Source: an uncultured Bacteroidia bacterium
Lineage (GTDB): Bacteria; Bacteroidota; Bacteroidia; NS11-12g; UBA9320
Assembly: GCA_943789165.1 (NCBI GenBank)
Contig: CALSTB010000001.1
Span: 1 to 64,000, forward strand
DNA: 64,000 nt
Direction: 5' to 3'
A program made the translations under genes and the position numbers. Shown one piece after another: positions 41,114 through 50,579 of this stretch (position 1 is its first letter; each line of letters starts with the position of its first letter). Below the pieces are notes generated by a model, which was given only the letters and a program-made list of their open reading frames with translations, made no database searches and was not told the DNA's origin.

Positions 41114-43336
41114 TTACTTGTTGGTCTGTGCTAGCAGCTTTTTTATGTTCTCAACAAATTGAATCATTTGAATATAATCTTTCACCTGCGCGAGTGCCAA
41201 GTTTTTGCTTAAAATGAGGATGGATTCTCCGTTGCTTTCAAGGTGATGAATGCCGCTGATCTCAATAAGTACACGCAGTCTTTCAGTTAAAAAGGACTCT
41301 ACTTCACCAATGTCATCAACTTTTACGATGTAGTCTTCAATCGCATCTTCATACACGACATAATCGATGTCTTTATGCTGCGCGATGTGCAACACCTTGT
41401 CCAAGAAATCTTTCTTTTCAATCGTGAATTTTGGTATTTTAAATGGCAGTTTCAACAAACCCAAGGTCGTTCGATATTCATCTGGAAAAATATCCGCACC
41501 TTCTTCAAATCGCACATCTAATAAGCGCATATGCATGTCCTTATCGTTATCTGAAATACAATTCTTCTGAATTTCTATCGGTCTTGTTTTGAAGAAATAA
41601 AACGACTGTAGGTATTCCAAATCTTCGGTTGGTTCTACCTCAAAGTTCCAACCATAATTTTCCGCCATTTCTTTAAGTAAGTTTTGACGTCTATTCAATG
41701 GCTGTAAGATATTGGTCTTGATCTTGGTGGCTAATTTGTGGTTTGTAGACGAGATATGCTGTTCAATTCCTTTGATTTTAATTTTACCTCCAGCATTGTT
41801 GTGACTTTTCTTAAAGTCATAAATGTCTTCTAAGACCGTAGTTCCCACCAATCTTGTTTCCGATAAATCAATGACGGCTGTGGAACCTTCTGGAATTTGA
41901 GAAAGCAATTTTTTAATATTCAAAATGCTCAAGAAATTAGCAATACCTCTTATCTTTAAGAGATAGGTGCCGTCTGGATTTAACACCAGAATAGACCCAG
42001 AATCATAAATCATCTTGAAAAACCGCGGAATCGATAATCTCGATAAAACCCAATGACTCACAAGGGCTAACATCAATCCGCCTAGCAGTCCAATAAGCAA
42101 GTTGGTGTACAGCGTTAACACCATGGTCCCAGTAAAAAAGATGAGCTGTTCAACCCCGTGGTTATATACTTGTTTAAAGACAGAAGGAGACGCAAGTTTA
42201 AAGCCCGTATACACCAGTAAAATGGCAAAAGCGCACAAGGGCACTAGTTGCATAACGGGGCTTAACAGGACGATAAACAAGAGCAATATCAAACCTTGGT
42301 ACATATTAGACCATTTGGTCTTAGCTCCGTTGTGCACGTTGACGGTACTTCGAATTATGACAGAAATAATAGGCAATCCACCTAACATACCGGCTGCCAT
42401 GGTGCTTAAACCAATGCCAGTTAAGTCTTTGTTTAAATCTGTCTTACGCTTATAAGGGTCTATTTTGTCGATGGCTTTGGCAATAGCCAAAGACTCTATA
42501 CTCGTAATAATCAAAATAGAAACTACAGTCGTCCAAAACTCGATGGTATGAATCTTACCAAAATTAGGATGCATGATAGAATCCATGATATTGTCAGGAA
42601 TATCGAGCAACAAATGCGGTCCGACTTCATATGCTTTTCCAAAGAAAGACATGACGTGGTCTTCATGAAAGTTAAACACATAAGCCAGCGGAATCGAGAG
42701 GGCAATCACCCACATCGGTGTAGGCAACAGGTGAAAAAAGTGGTAGCTGATTTTATTGTGGAACAGCAATAACAACAATCCAAGCAAAGACACAATGACA
42801 ACAAAAGGGTTGGCTTGTGGTAACATGACCATGGCATCGATTAGGTTTTGGACAATATTAGGACTGTCGGAATGAGTGCCGAGGGCAAAATGTATTTGTT
42901 TGGCAAAAATGATGATACCAATCGCCGCAAGAAGTCCGTGAATAACAGAAGATTGGAAAATATCAGCGAGTCGTCCGAGTTTAAGCAAACCCAACACTAC
43001 TTGAATAGCGCCTGAGACAACGATAGCGGCAAGTACATAATTAAATGCCTGACCAGTACCATCATCCATATTGATGATTCCAAGCAAAATAACAGCGATA
43101 ACGCCTTTAGCCGGACCATTTACGGATATATGTCCACCGCGATACAGCGTTGTCACCACGCCACCAACCACAGCCGAAATGATACCTGCCATCGCAGGCG
43201 CACCTGCGGCAAGGGCAATTCCTAACGACAATGGTAAAGCAATGAGAGCAACACTAACTGCTGCAATTAAATCACTTTGCCAATTTTCAATTAGGCCTTT
43301 AAATCCTGATTTTGGTGTAACTTTTGTTTTCTTCAC
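41114..43336 (-). CDS. SulP-family anion permease
   Basis: N-terminal ALPLSLGIALAAGAPAMAGIISAVVGG, multiple TMs, STAS-like ESTRLVGTTVLEDIYDF-type region. Confidence 0.92.
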   Translation of the reverse strand: MKKTKVTPKSGFKGLIENWQSDLIAAVSVALIALPLSLGIALAAGAPAMAGIISAVVGGVVTTLYRGGHISVNGPAKGVIAVILLGIINMDDGTGQAFNYVLAAIVVSGAIQVVLGLLKLGRLADIFQSSVIHGLLAAIGIIIFAKQIHFALGTHSDSPNIVQNLIDAMVMLPQANPFVVIVSLLGLLLLLFHNKISYHFFHLLPTPMWVIALSIPLAYVFNFHEDHVMSFFGKAYEVGPHLLLDIPDNIMDSIMHPNFGKIHTIEFWTTVVSILIITSIESLAIAKAIDKIDPYKRKTDLNKDLTGIGLSTMAAGMLGGLPIISVIIRSTVNVHNGAKTKWSNMYQGLILLLFIVLLSPVMQLVPLCAFAILLVYTGFKLASPSVFKQVYNHGVEQLIFFTGTMVLTLYTNLLIGLLGGLMLALVSHWVLSRLSIPRFFKMIYDSGSILVLNPDGTYLLKIRGIANFLSILNIKKLLSQIPEGSTAVIDLSETRLVGTTVLEDIYDFKKSHNNAGGKIKIKGIEQHISSTNHKLATKIKTNILQPLNRRQNLLKEMAENYGWNFEVEPTEDLEYLQSFYFFKTRPIEIQKNCISDNDKDMHMRLLDVRFEEGADIFPDEYRTTLGLLKLPFKIPKFTIEKKDFLDKVLHIAQHKDIDYVVYEDAIEDYIVKVDDIGEVESFLTERLRVLIEISGIHHLESNGESILILSKNLALAQVKDYIQMIQFVENIKKLLAQTNK

Positions 43337-43767
43337 GCACTAAATCGTTGTTTTATCAACGAGCTGAGTAAAATAGTAAATATTCTGAATATTTAACGAA
43401 TGTGGCTAGAAGTTGGATGATAAAAAACAGATCACGTCTGTATCTGATTGGCTAAATTATAATTAGGGTACGCGTCCTGGTTACGCTTTCTTCAATGTAA
43501 AAACGGCTCTTGAGTAACGGTGGCTTCAAAACGTGATACTATCAAATGATACTATCAATTATACAATCTTTAAGGAAACGAGTAATGACCAAAAGTGTTT
43601 TGTGGCTTGGGGTTTCCACAATACTTGAAGCATGATTCAACCTTCTTATCCGACTCTTCTAAGATTCATTACTTGTGAGTAAACTGTCCCAGCCCTCTCC
43701 TATCCGGGCTGCAAAGTTTGCGTTTAATCAAGAATTCGTTCAGTAACCAGTTGTAGCAGTATGTGTT

Positions 43768-44232
43768 CTATTGAATAATCTTCGGACCTGATGTCACCGT
43801 TAAACCATGCAACTTATTGTCGGTTAAAGTCACAAGGAAATAACTAGAGGTCTTAGGTTCTTCTTCGTTGATAAAAGGGAATCTGAATTGTTTTAAGTTG
43901 GTTTCCTTAAAAACGGTTTTATGATATTCCATAGAAACGGATATCAAAGAATCAGGAGGGAAACTACCTCGATCCATCGCGGCTTTCCAGGCAGTCATGA
44001 CCTGCTGCCATTGCTCTGTTGTGGCATCTTTCACGGCGTCATCTATAAACAAAACCTTTAAGCTATCTGCATTTCCTTCATGTATAAAACTTAACGCCTT
44101 TTTTGCTAAAATCAGGTCTGTACTATCTTGTTCCATCTGTATCGGCAATCCTGAAGACGTGTTGCTGACTTCACAACTGTTGAAACTGATTAAAGTACAA
44201 AGACAAATAAGTGAGGTAAAGAAGTGTTTCAT
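43768..44232 (-). CDS. Hypothetical lipoprotein (DUF3887-like size and layout)
   Basis: LISFNSCEVS lipobox; AKKALSFIHEGNADSLKVLF. Confidence 0.55.
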   Translation of the reverse strand: MKHFFTSLICLCTLISFNSCEVSNTSSGLPIQMEQDSTDLILAKKALSFIHEGNADSLKVLFIDDAVKDATTEQWQQVMTAWKAAMDRGSFPPDSLISVSMEYHKTVFKETNLKQFRFPFINEEEPKTSSYFLVTLTDNKLHGLTVTSGPKIIQ

Positions 44233-44257
44233 GGTTAATGAATTTTAAAGTTTTGGG

Positions 44258-44911
44258 CTAAAAACTAACAAATGTGATCAAGTTTAACTGGCTTCTGGAG
44301 GTATTACTCGAAGCTTGGTTCATAAATCCTACTTCGGATCTTACAAGGTCCGAAAATTTATATCCTATACCCCCATACAATCTATTGCGGTCAAAATAGT
44401 TTTCCTCTGGATTGATAAAAATCTCGTTGTACGCAGAAAGGTACCAAGTCTTGTTCTCCATTTTTTTGTTGTTCAATGCCACGTTACACGACATAAAATA
44501 CCGCAAACGAAGCTTCAAATCATCTTCAACCATGCGTTGTTCAAAACGGTATCGGTGTTGTAACGACAACCTACCAAAAGTCTGCTTTGTTATAAACTGC
44601 TGATACACACGGTGCTCATTGAAGTTTCTCTTTTCATCCGTTCCAGCGATATAGGGTTCGCTATAAATAAAGCCATAACCCAACAACAAGTTGTTGTTGT
44701 TCTCTGTGAGGTTGTATCCGACACCTGTACGCAACAGTAGTTGTTCTATATCACCCGCGAAATTGAAATTACGGTACTGTACTTCGTGATGCCAATTAAC
44801 ACGATCGTTTATTTTCTTGTTTCCAAAATAGATAAACCAATTTCCAACGTCGCTTTTTTGAGCAAACAGAGATAACGGCATTAGCATCAATACGATTAAC
44901 AATTTCTTCAT
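44258..44911 (-). CDS. DUF2490-type outer-membrane-like protein
   Basis: Signal peptide; NWFIYFGNKKINDRVNWHHEVQYRNFNF and repeated RYRFEQR-type beta strands. Confidence 0.75.
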   Translation of the reverse strand: MKKLLIVLMLMPLSLFAQKSDVGNWFIYFGNKKINDRVNWHHEVQYRNFNFAGDIEQLLLRTGVGYNLTENNNNLLLGYGFIYSEPYIAGTDEKRNFNEHRVYQQFITKQTFGRLSLQHRYRFEQRMVEDDLKLRLRYFMSCNVALNNKKMENKTWYLSAYNEIFINPEENYFDRNRLYGGIGYKFSDLVRSEVGFMNQASSNTSRSQLNLITFVSF

Positions 44912-45128
44912 TCTTTGACTTCTTTCTTTATTTCTTTTAGTGTTGACAGATTATTTAGTGCCAAACCAGCACTTTATTCTTCCGGCGGTAAAGGTACAAA
45001 TTCGTGATTTACTCACTCGAATATTGAGAACAAACTGATGACCCATTAGTCATGTTTGGTTGACTTACGGTCTAACTATTTTAAGTGCACCTGGTTCGTA
45101 ATTCATTTGTGATATTCGACTCCATGTT

Positions 45129-45596
45129 TTATTCCAATGTATATATGTATTCTACAATTTCTTTCTTTCGTGCATTGGCAAATCCCTTTTCCTTTCCAAT
45201 GGATTTGAATCCACATTTTTCAAGGACTCTTTGGGACCCATAATTGTCGAATGCCACCCGGGCAAACAGCGGTCTTTTTGCCGAATATTCTAGGAAGCTT
45301 TTCAAACCGGCAGTTGCATACCCCTTTCCCCAATGTTGTTGATCTATCCAATATGAAACGTTTGTCTCCTCGCCTAAATCAAAATGTATTACACTACCAA
45401 CCACTTGGTTTTGGACTCGAATTGTTTGCATACAAATCGTTGTATTTTCAACAATCTTACTCCATTTTGCCATGTAGGCTGCCTTGTCATTTGGATTCTC
45501 AGCTGTAAAAGCTGCCATCCAAATACCTTCTTTGTTGGTTTGAAATTTGAATAAGCTTGCCAAATCTTTTATAGTTGTCTTCTTTAGTTCAATCAT
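45129..45596 (-). CDS. GNAT-family N-acetyltransferase
   Basis: YWIDQQHWGKGYATAGLKSFLEY ... RVLEKCGFKSIG; start trimmed to MIELKKTTIK. Confidence 0.9.
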   Translation of the reverse strand: MIELKKTTIKDLASLFKFQTNKEGIWMAAFTAENPNDKAAYMAKWSKIVENTTICMQTIRVQNQVVGSVIHFDLGEETNVSYWIDQQHWGKGYATAGLKSFLEYSAKRPLFARVAFDNYGSQRVLEKCGFKSIGKEKGFANARKKEIVEYIYTLE

Positions 45597-45670
45597 TTTG
45601 TCCTTTTTACTAGTTCGCACACTTACCAACTGGCGTGGGAGGCTGTTGGTATCTCCGCAAGAACGCGTCA

Positions 45671-46360
45671 TTAAATATACGTATTTGAAGCAGTCGCATT
45701 TTTGAGAATTATTAAATTATTAAAATCAGAATTGTCAATTACTATATCGGCAAACTTTTCAGGCTCATTTTCTTTCAAATACCTTCTGGAAGACTCGTGA
45801 TACCGTTTATTGTACTTTTCCCTTGTTAATTCAACACCACCCAGTGCGTTTTTATCTCTTTCAACTCCCCTTTTCATAGCAATTTCGAAACTTGTTTTCA
45901 GGTATATTTTTAAGTCCCAATGATTTCTATAAATGGGTTTGAACAAATAAGCTCCATCAGTTATCAAAACGGTATTCTCTTGCAGTTCTATTGGTTCTAA
46001 CTCTACATATTCATCTGTTTCTAAATCGTGAGTAGCACTTGTATAACTCGGCAATTCAGCTTGAGATGATTGTAAGACTTTTTCAACAAAACCTTTTTCG
46101 TTATATGAGTCTTCATAATATCCTTCCGCAGAATCACGCCCTTGACGATATCGCACTTCTTTGTTGAAATGAAATCCATCGATTGATACGTGTATAGCCT
46201 TTATGTTTTCTGAATTTAGATATTCAGTCAATTTTTTTGCCATTTCAGTTTTTCCAGTTCCTTCAATCCCGTTTATTGCTATTCTGACTGGTTTTCTTTT
46301 GTTTTCTTGAATCAACAAAATGTTGCCCTTTATAAGTTCAAATGTTTCTTGTTCAGTCAT
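45671..46360 (-). CDS. Uridine-kinase-like P-loop NTPase
   Basis: IAINGIEGTGKTEMAKKL; HVSIDGFHFNKEVRYRQG; GAYLFKPIYRNHWDLKIYL. Confidence 0.85.
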   Translation of the reverse strand: MTEQETFELIKGNILLIQENKRKPVRIAINGIEGTGKTEMAKKLTEYLNSENIKAIHVSIDGFHFNKEVRYRQGRDSAEGYYEDSYNEKGFVEKVLQSSQAELPSYTSATHDLETDEYVELEPIELQENTVLITDGAYLFKPIYRNHWDLKIYLKTSFEIAMKRGVERDKNALGGVELTREKYNKRYHESSRRYLKENEPEKFADIVIDNSDFNNLIILKNATASNTYI

Positions 46361-46512
46361 GATTTACTTTGCTGTCACCGGTATATTTAGTTCGTGATTT
46401 ATTCAAAAGCTAAATTACAACATGGGCACTTGTTTACCAATTAGCGGATATTTTGAGTGCCGAGGTAAGCATAGGTATAGCCGATGTTATGCTCCAGCAT
46501 TTTTATTTAAGT

Positions 46513-46986
46513 TTAGAATCCAGCATGCTGAGATAATTTTGCTATGTCAAAGATTAATCTTTCAAATGATTGATCGCTCCAATATCGAGGGTGCATAAAC
46601 CCATGTAAAACGCTATTCCTATTATCTCCTTCGTCACTTCTTGTTGATGAAGAAAAATATTCTTCAATCTCTTTCAAAAGCTTCACATAATTTGGATTCT
46701 TGTCTTTATTCTCATCTTTTGCCAGTTTAATTAGGCCAAGGCCGACTTTTCTTTTCTTTGGTTGACCATTTTCATCTAATAATTCTATCCCATATTCACT
46801 TGTAGTTGATCGTATCAGTTCTTCCAAGTAACTATATGCAAATGGGGTCAGAACAGAATATGAATTAGGGAACGACTCATAAATTTCTTTTGCAACTTGC
46901 CAATCTGGAACCCAATTCCAAAAGTGTGCGTATTGCATAATCTCTTCGAAAGCTTGAAAGACTTTGTTATTTTGTTTCTCACTCAA
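46513..46986 (-). CDS. Hypothetical protein
   Basis: Intact 157-aa ORF; no recognised family. Confidence 0.6.
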   Translation of the reverse strand: MSEKQNNKVFQAFEEIMQYAHFWNWVPDWQVAKEIYESFPNSYSVLTPFAYSYLEELIRSTTSEYGIELLDENGQPKKRKVGLGLIKLAKDENKDKNPNYVKLLKEIEEYFSSSTRSDEGDNRNSVLHGFMHPRYWSDQSFERLIFDIAKLSQHAGF

Positions 46987-47160
46987 AATTATACTAAGGT
47001 TTATTTTTAAAGTTTGACTTCACTCTGGGTATCTAAAAGGAAGCGTTGGTTATTTTAATTTTTGGAGCATAACTTCTTTATATACGAATATAAACTTCCT
47101 ATAAATAACGCCTAAGGGTTTTGGATATGCGAATGTTCCGTTGTCTTATAATCATTTATG

Positions 47161-47347
47161 ACGGCGTCCGCCGGCTGGCGGAGTGACACATGGATTTTCC
47201 CGAAAATCCAGACATAAAAAAAGACCCAACCGTAGTTGAGCCTTTTTCGTGGTGTGGGGCGTCCGCCGGCTGGCGGAGTACGACACATGGATTTTCACTG
47301 AAAATCCAGACATAAAAAAAGACCCAACCTAAGTTGAGCCTTTTTTG
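47161..47347. repeat. Two tandem degenerate copies of the tRNA-Phe 3' half plus terminator
   Basis: TCCGCCGGCTGGCGGA at 47167 and 47262, each followed by ACACATGGATTTTC...GAAAATCCAGACATAAAAAAAGACCCAACC...GTTGAGCCTTTTT.GTGGTGTGGGGC. Confidence 0.92.
47314..47346 (-). terminator. Probable terminator downstream of tRNA-Phe
   Basis: Reverse strand GGCTCAAC-TTAG-GTTGGGTC hairpin (with G-U pairs) followed by a T tract. Confidence 0.65.
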
Positions 47348-47420
47348 TGGTGTGGGGCGGGTTTGAACCGCCGACACATGGATTTTCAGTCCATTGCTCT
47401 ACCAACTGAGCTACCGCACC
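47348..47420 (-). tRNA. tRNA-Phe (anticodon GAA)
   Basis: Cloverleaf from reverse complement GGTGCGG TA GCTC AGTTGGTA GAGC A ATGGA CTGAAAA TCCAT GTGTC GGCGG TTCAAAC CCGCC CCACACC A; one acceptor-stem mismatch (C5-A68); CCA not encoded. Confidence 0.95.
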
Positions 47421-47575
47421 AAATCCCTCTTTTTCAAGAGGACTGCAAAAGTATTATTTATTTCATTTTTACAAACGCATATTTTCAAATTTTTTATTCA
47501 TCCAAATTGAACACTTGGGTAAAACTATTGCCCCAACAATGCAGTGGTATAATTGGCATTAACTATTTTCGCTTT

Positions 47576-48877
47576 ATGCAAATAGCTCAGCAAATTGTAT
47601 TTGTTATAGCGCTCGCAGTCGCTACCTATTTTTTCTATAAAAACGTTTCCAAAATACGCAGAAACATTTTACTCGGGAGAGATGAAGACCGAACAGATCA
47701 ACCGAAAAAACGTTGGTCCATCATGTTCAAAGTCGCCTTTGGGCAAACTAAAATGGTGGCACGACCTATCCCCGCCATCCTCCACTTCTTTGTGTACATA
47801 GGCTTTATCCTCATCAATATTGAAGTCCTAGAAATCATCCTTGATGGTGTTCTTGGTACACACAGACTATTTGCCTTCTTAGGTCCTGTCTATAACGTGG
47901 CCATTGGCTTCTTTGAAATACTCGCTGTACTGGTTTTGGTAGGCTGCATCCTCTTCCTAACCCGACGATTTGTCAACAAAATACCGCGTTTCCACAAACC
48001 CGAAATGAAAGGCTGGCCGACTAAAGACGCTACCATCATCCTCATCACAGAAATAGTACTCATGGCTGCCATTTTAAAAATGAATGCCGCCGATCAAATA
48101 CTTCAAGCCCGAGGTGTCGAGCATTATACAGAAGCGGGAAGCTTCCCGGTCAGTCAGTTGCTCGTTCCATTTTTTGAATCATTCTCCAGCGAAGCCCTCA
48201 TCGTTTTCGAACGCATCGCTTGGTGGTTCCACATCATTGGCATCCTCATATTTCTAAACTTTTTACCGTATTCGAAACACTTTCATATCATTTTGGCTTT
48301 CCCAAATACCTTCTACTCGAAGCTCAAACCTATGGGACAAGTCGACAACATCGGTGCGATTACCAATGAAGTGAAAATGATGATGGGCGACCCATCCGCC
48401 GACCCAAATGCCCCACCTCCAGAGAGTTTTGGTGCCAAAGACATCACAGACTTAAGTTGGAAAAACATCATGGACGCATACACGTGCACAGAATGCGGTC
48501 GTTGTACGTCGGTATGCCCAGCCAACCAAACTGGCAAGCTCTTATCCCCTCGAAAAATAATGATGGACACCCGAGACAGAGCGGAAGAAATAGGCAAACG
48601 CATGGATTCAGGAATCACTGAACCTGACGACAAAAATTTGTTGAGCTACATTTCCCCTGAAGAATTATGGGCCTGTAACAGCTGTAACGCTTGCGCAGAA
48701 GCCTGCCCAATAAACATCGACCCGTTAAACGTAATTGGTCAGTTGAGACAATACCTCGTTATGGAAAAAGCTGAGGCACCAAACGAACTCAACATGATGT
48801 TTACCAATATTGAAAACAACGGTGCTCCGTGGCAGTTTCCAGCCACCGATCGCGATAAATGGACGACAGAGATATGA
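47576..48877 (+). CDS. Membrane-bound 4Fe-4S dicluster protein (heterodisulfide-reductase/NarI-like subunit)
   Basis: N-terminal TMs, CTECGRCTSVCP and CNSCNACAEACPINIDP; start trimmed to MQIAQQIVF so that it does not overlap the tRNA. Confidence 0.92.
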   Translation: MQIAQQIVFVIALAVATYFFYKNVSKIRRNILLGRDEDRTDQPKKRWSIMFKVAFGQTKMVARPIPAILHFFVYIGFILINIEVLEIILDGVLGTHRLFAFLGPVYNVAIGFFEILAVLVLVGCILFLTRRFVNKIPRFHKPEMKGWPTKDATIILITEIVLMAAILKMNAADQILQARGVEHYTEAGSFPVSQLLVPFFESFSSEALIVFERIAWWFHIIGILIFLNFLPYSKHFHIILAFPNTFYSKLKPMGQVDNIGAITNEVKMMMGDPSADPNAPPPESFGAKDITDLSWKNIMDAYTCTECGRCTSVCPANQTGKLLSPRKIMMDTRDRAEEIGKRMDSGITEPDDKNLLSYISPEELWACNSCNACAEACPINIDPLNVIGQLRQYLVMEKAEAPNELNMMFTNIENNGAPWQFPATDRDKWTTEI

Positions 48878-49296
48878 GTAAAAAATTAAAGGATGTAACG
48901 GTTGATGGCGAGAAGATTAGTCCAGTACTTGACGACAAAGTAAAAAACTATCTGATTGACATTGATGGCACCATCACGGAAGACGTTCCAAATGAAGATC
49001 CAGAAAGAATGGCGGTCGTGGACCCATTTCCAGACGCCTTAGACGTATGTAACCACTGGTACGAAGAAGGCCACATAATCACCTTCTTTACTTCCCGAAC
49101 GGAAGAAACCCGAGAGGTCACCGAAACTTGGCTCAAAAAACACGGTTTTAAATATCACGCACTTCTGATGGGCAAACCTCGTGGTGGCAACTACCATTGG
49201 ATTGACAATCATCCAGTGCGCTCAACAAGATACACGGGCAACTTCACCAAAGGTTTTAAAAAGGTGATGATTTACGTAAATGAGTTTGAAGATTAA
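48874..49296 (+). CDS. HAD-like phosphatase-family protein
   Basis: YLIDIDGTITED, FFTSRTEE, WIDNHP; ATGA overlap with upstream Fe-S gene. Confidence 0.8.
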   Translation: MSKKLKDVTVDGEKISPVLDDKVKNYLIDIDGTITEDVPNEDPERMAVVDPFPDALDVCNHWYEEGHIITFFTSRTEETREVTETWLKKHGFKYHALLMGKPRGGNYHWIDNHPVRSTRYTGNFTKGFKKVMIYVNEFED

Positions 49297-49301
49297 ATAA
49301 C

Positions 49302-50093
49302 ATGGCAGAAAAGATACACGTACCAACGGTAGCAGAACTGAATGCGAAAGGCATTACTCCTGACGTACTTTTTTGGGTAGGCTGCGCTGGAAGTTTTGAC
49401 GAACGTGCTCAAAAAATCACCAAAGCCATGGCCAAAATTTTGGCTCATTTGGAAATCAATTTTGCCATCCTCGGCAAAGAAGAATCTTGCACAGGGGATC
49501 CAGCAAAACGTTCGGGCAATGAGTTTTTATTTCAAATGCAGGCCATGAACAACATTTCCATTATGAATGGGTATGGCATCACCAAAATACTCACTACGTG
49601 CCCGCATTGCTTTAACACGCTTAAAAATGAATACCCTGATCTTGGCGGAAACTACGACGTCATGCATCATACAACGTTCATACAAGACCTTATTAACCAA
49701 GGCAAATTGACTTTTGGTAAAGGGGATTATAAAGGAAAGAAAATCACGTATCATGACAGTTGTTACATCGGTCGTGCCAATGGCATTTACGATGCGCCGC
49801 GTGAAATACTTCAAAAACTCGACGCAGAACTTGTTGAACTAAAACGTTGTCGTACAAATGGTTTCTGTTGCGGTGCCGGTGGCGCTCAAATCTTTAAGGA
49901 AGCTGAAAAAGGCACGAAAGAAGTCAATGTTGAAAGAGCCGAAGAAGCTTTAGAAACGAAGGCGACTATCGTTGCTTCTAACTGTCCGTTTTGCATGACG
50001 ATGTTAAGCGATGGCGTTAAACATTTCAATAAAGAAGGGGAAGTACAAGTGCTAGATTTAGCTGAATTAGTGGCGAACGCCAACGATTTATAG
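49302..50093 (+). CDS. (Fe-S)-binding CCG-domain protein (HdrB/GlpC-like)
   Basis: VLFWVGCAGSFDERAQK ... TTCPHCFNTLKNEYP ... YHDSCYIGRANGIYDAPREIL ... RTNGFCCGAGGAQIF ... ASNCPFCMTML. Confidence 0.93.
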   Translation: MAEKIHVPTVAELNAKGITPDVLFWVGCAGSFDERAQKITKAMAKILAHLEINFAILGKEESCTGDPAKRSGNEFLFQMQAMNNISIMNGYGITKILTTCPHCFNTLKNEYPDLGGNYDVMHHTTFIQDLINQGKLTFGKGDYKGKKITYHDSCYIGRANGIYDAPREILQKLDAELVELKRCRTNGFCCGAGGAQIFKEAEKGTKEVNVERAEEALETKATIVASNCPFCMTMLSDGVKHFNKEGEVQVLDLAELVANANDL

Positions 50094-50095
50094 TC

Positions 50096-50575
50096 ATGAA
50101 TAATTGGAATCAACTAGCAGACGACGCACGAGTTTGGCTATACGGTGCCAACCGAGCTTTAACGGAGTCAGAGGAGTCGCAAATCTTACTCATGTTAGAT
50201 CGTTTCTGCGACGAATGGGCCGCGCATGGTGCAAAGCTCAATTGTGGGTTTCAAATCTTACACCACCAAATAATTGTGTTGGGCGTAGATGAAGCAAGTG
50301 CAGCAGCATCTGGTTGCAGCATAGATTCATCAGTAAAGGTGTTTAGAGACATTGACGCACAATTTCAACTTGATTTATTCAATCGCTTGAGGTCGTATCA
50401 CATTATAGGAAATACCATATCTGCTATAGATTCAACTCACGTTAAGGCAAAAGTGGATACCGAACAAGTGAAAGCGGATTCGGGTTTTATTGACATGTTA
50501 ATCGCAACAAAAGGCGAGGTCAACAATGCGCTGATTAAGCCTATGTCTCAGACTTGGTTGTCGAAATATTTGTAA
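50096..50575 (+). CDS. Conserved hypothetical protein following the Fe-S operon
   Basis: 159 aa; DRFCDEWAAHGAKLNCGFQILHHQIIVLGVDEASAAASGCSIDSSV. Confidence 0.75.
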   Translation: MNNWNQLADDARVWLYGANRALTESEESQILLMLDRFCDEWAAHGAKLNCGFQILHHQIIVLGVDEASAAASGCSIDSSVKVFRDIDAQFQLDLFNRLRSYHIIGNTISAIDSTHVKAKVDTEQVKADSGFIDMLIATKGEVNNALIKPMSQTWLSKYL

Positions 50576-50579
50576 AACG

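Noticed and set aside
43460-43767. About 300-bp intergenic region checked for an ncRNA or gene remnant
   Set aside because: No convincing hairpin, promoter pair or coding frame seen; only a short GATACTATCAA duplication.
47156-47377. 73-aa minus-strand ORF over the tRNA duplications
   Set aside because: Its internal repeat is explained by the tandem DNA duplication; no independent coding evidence.
47345-47575. N-terminal extension of the Fe-S protein ORF to 47345
   Set aside because: It would run through tRNA-Phe; ATG 47576 gives a normal TM start and has a near -7 element just upstream.
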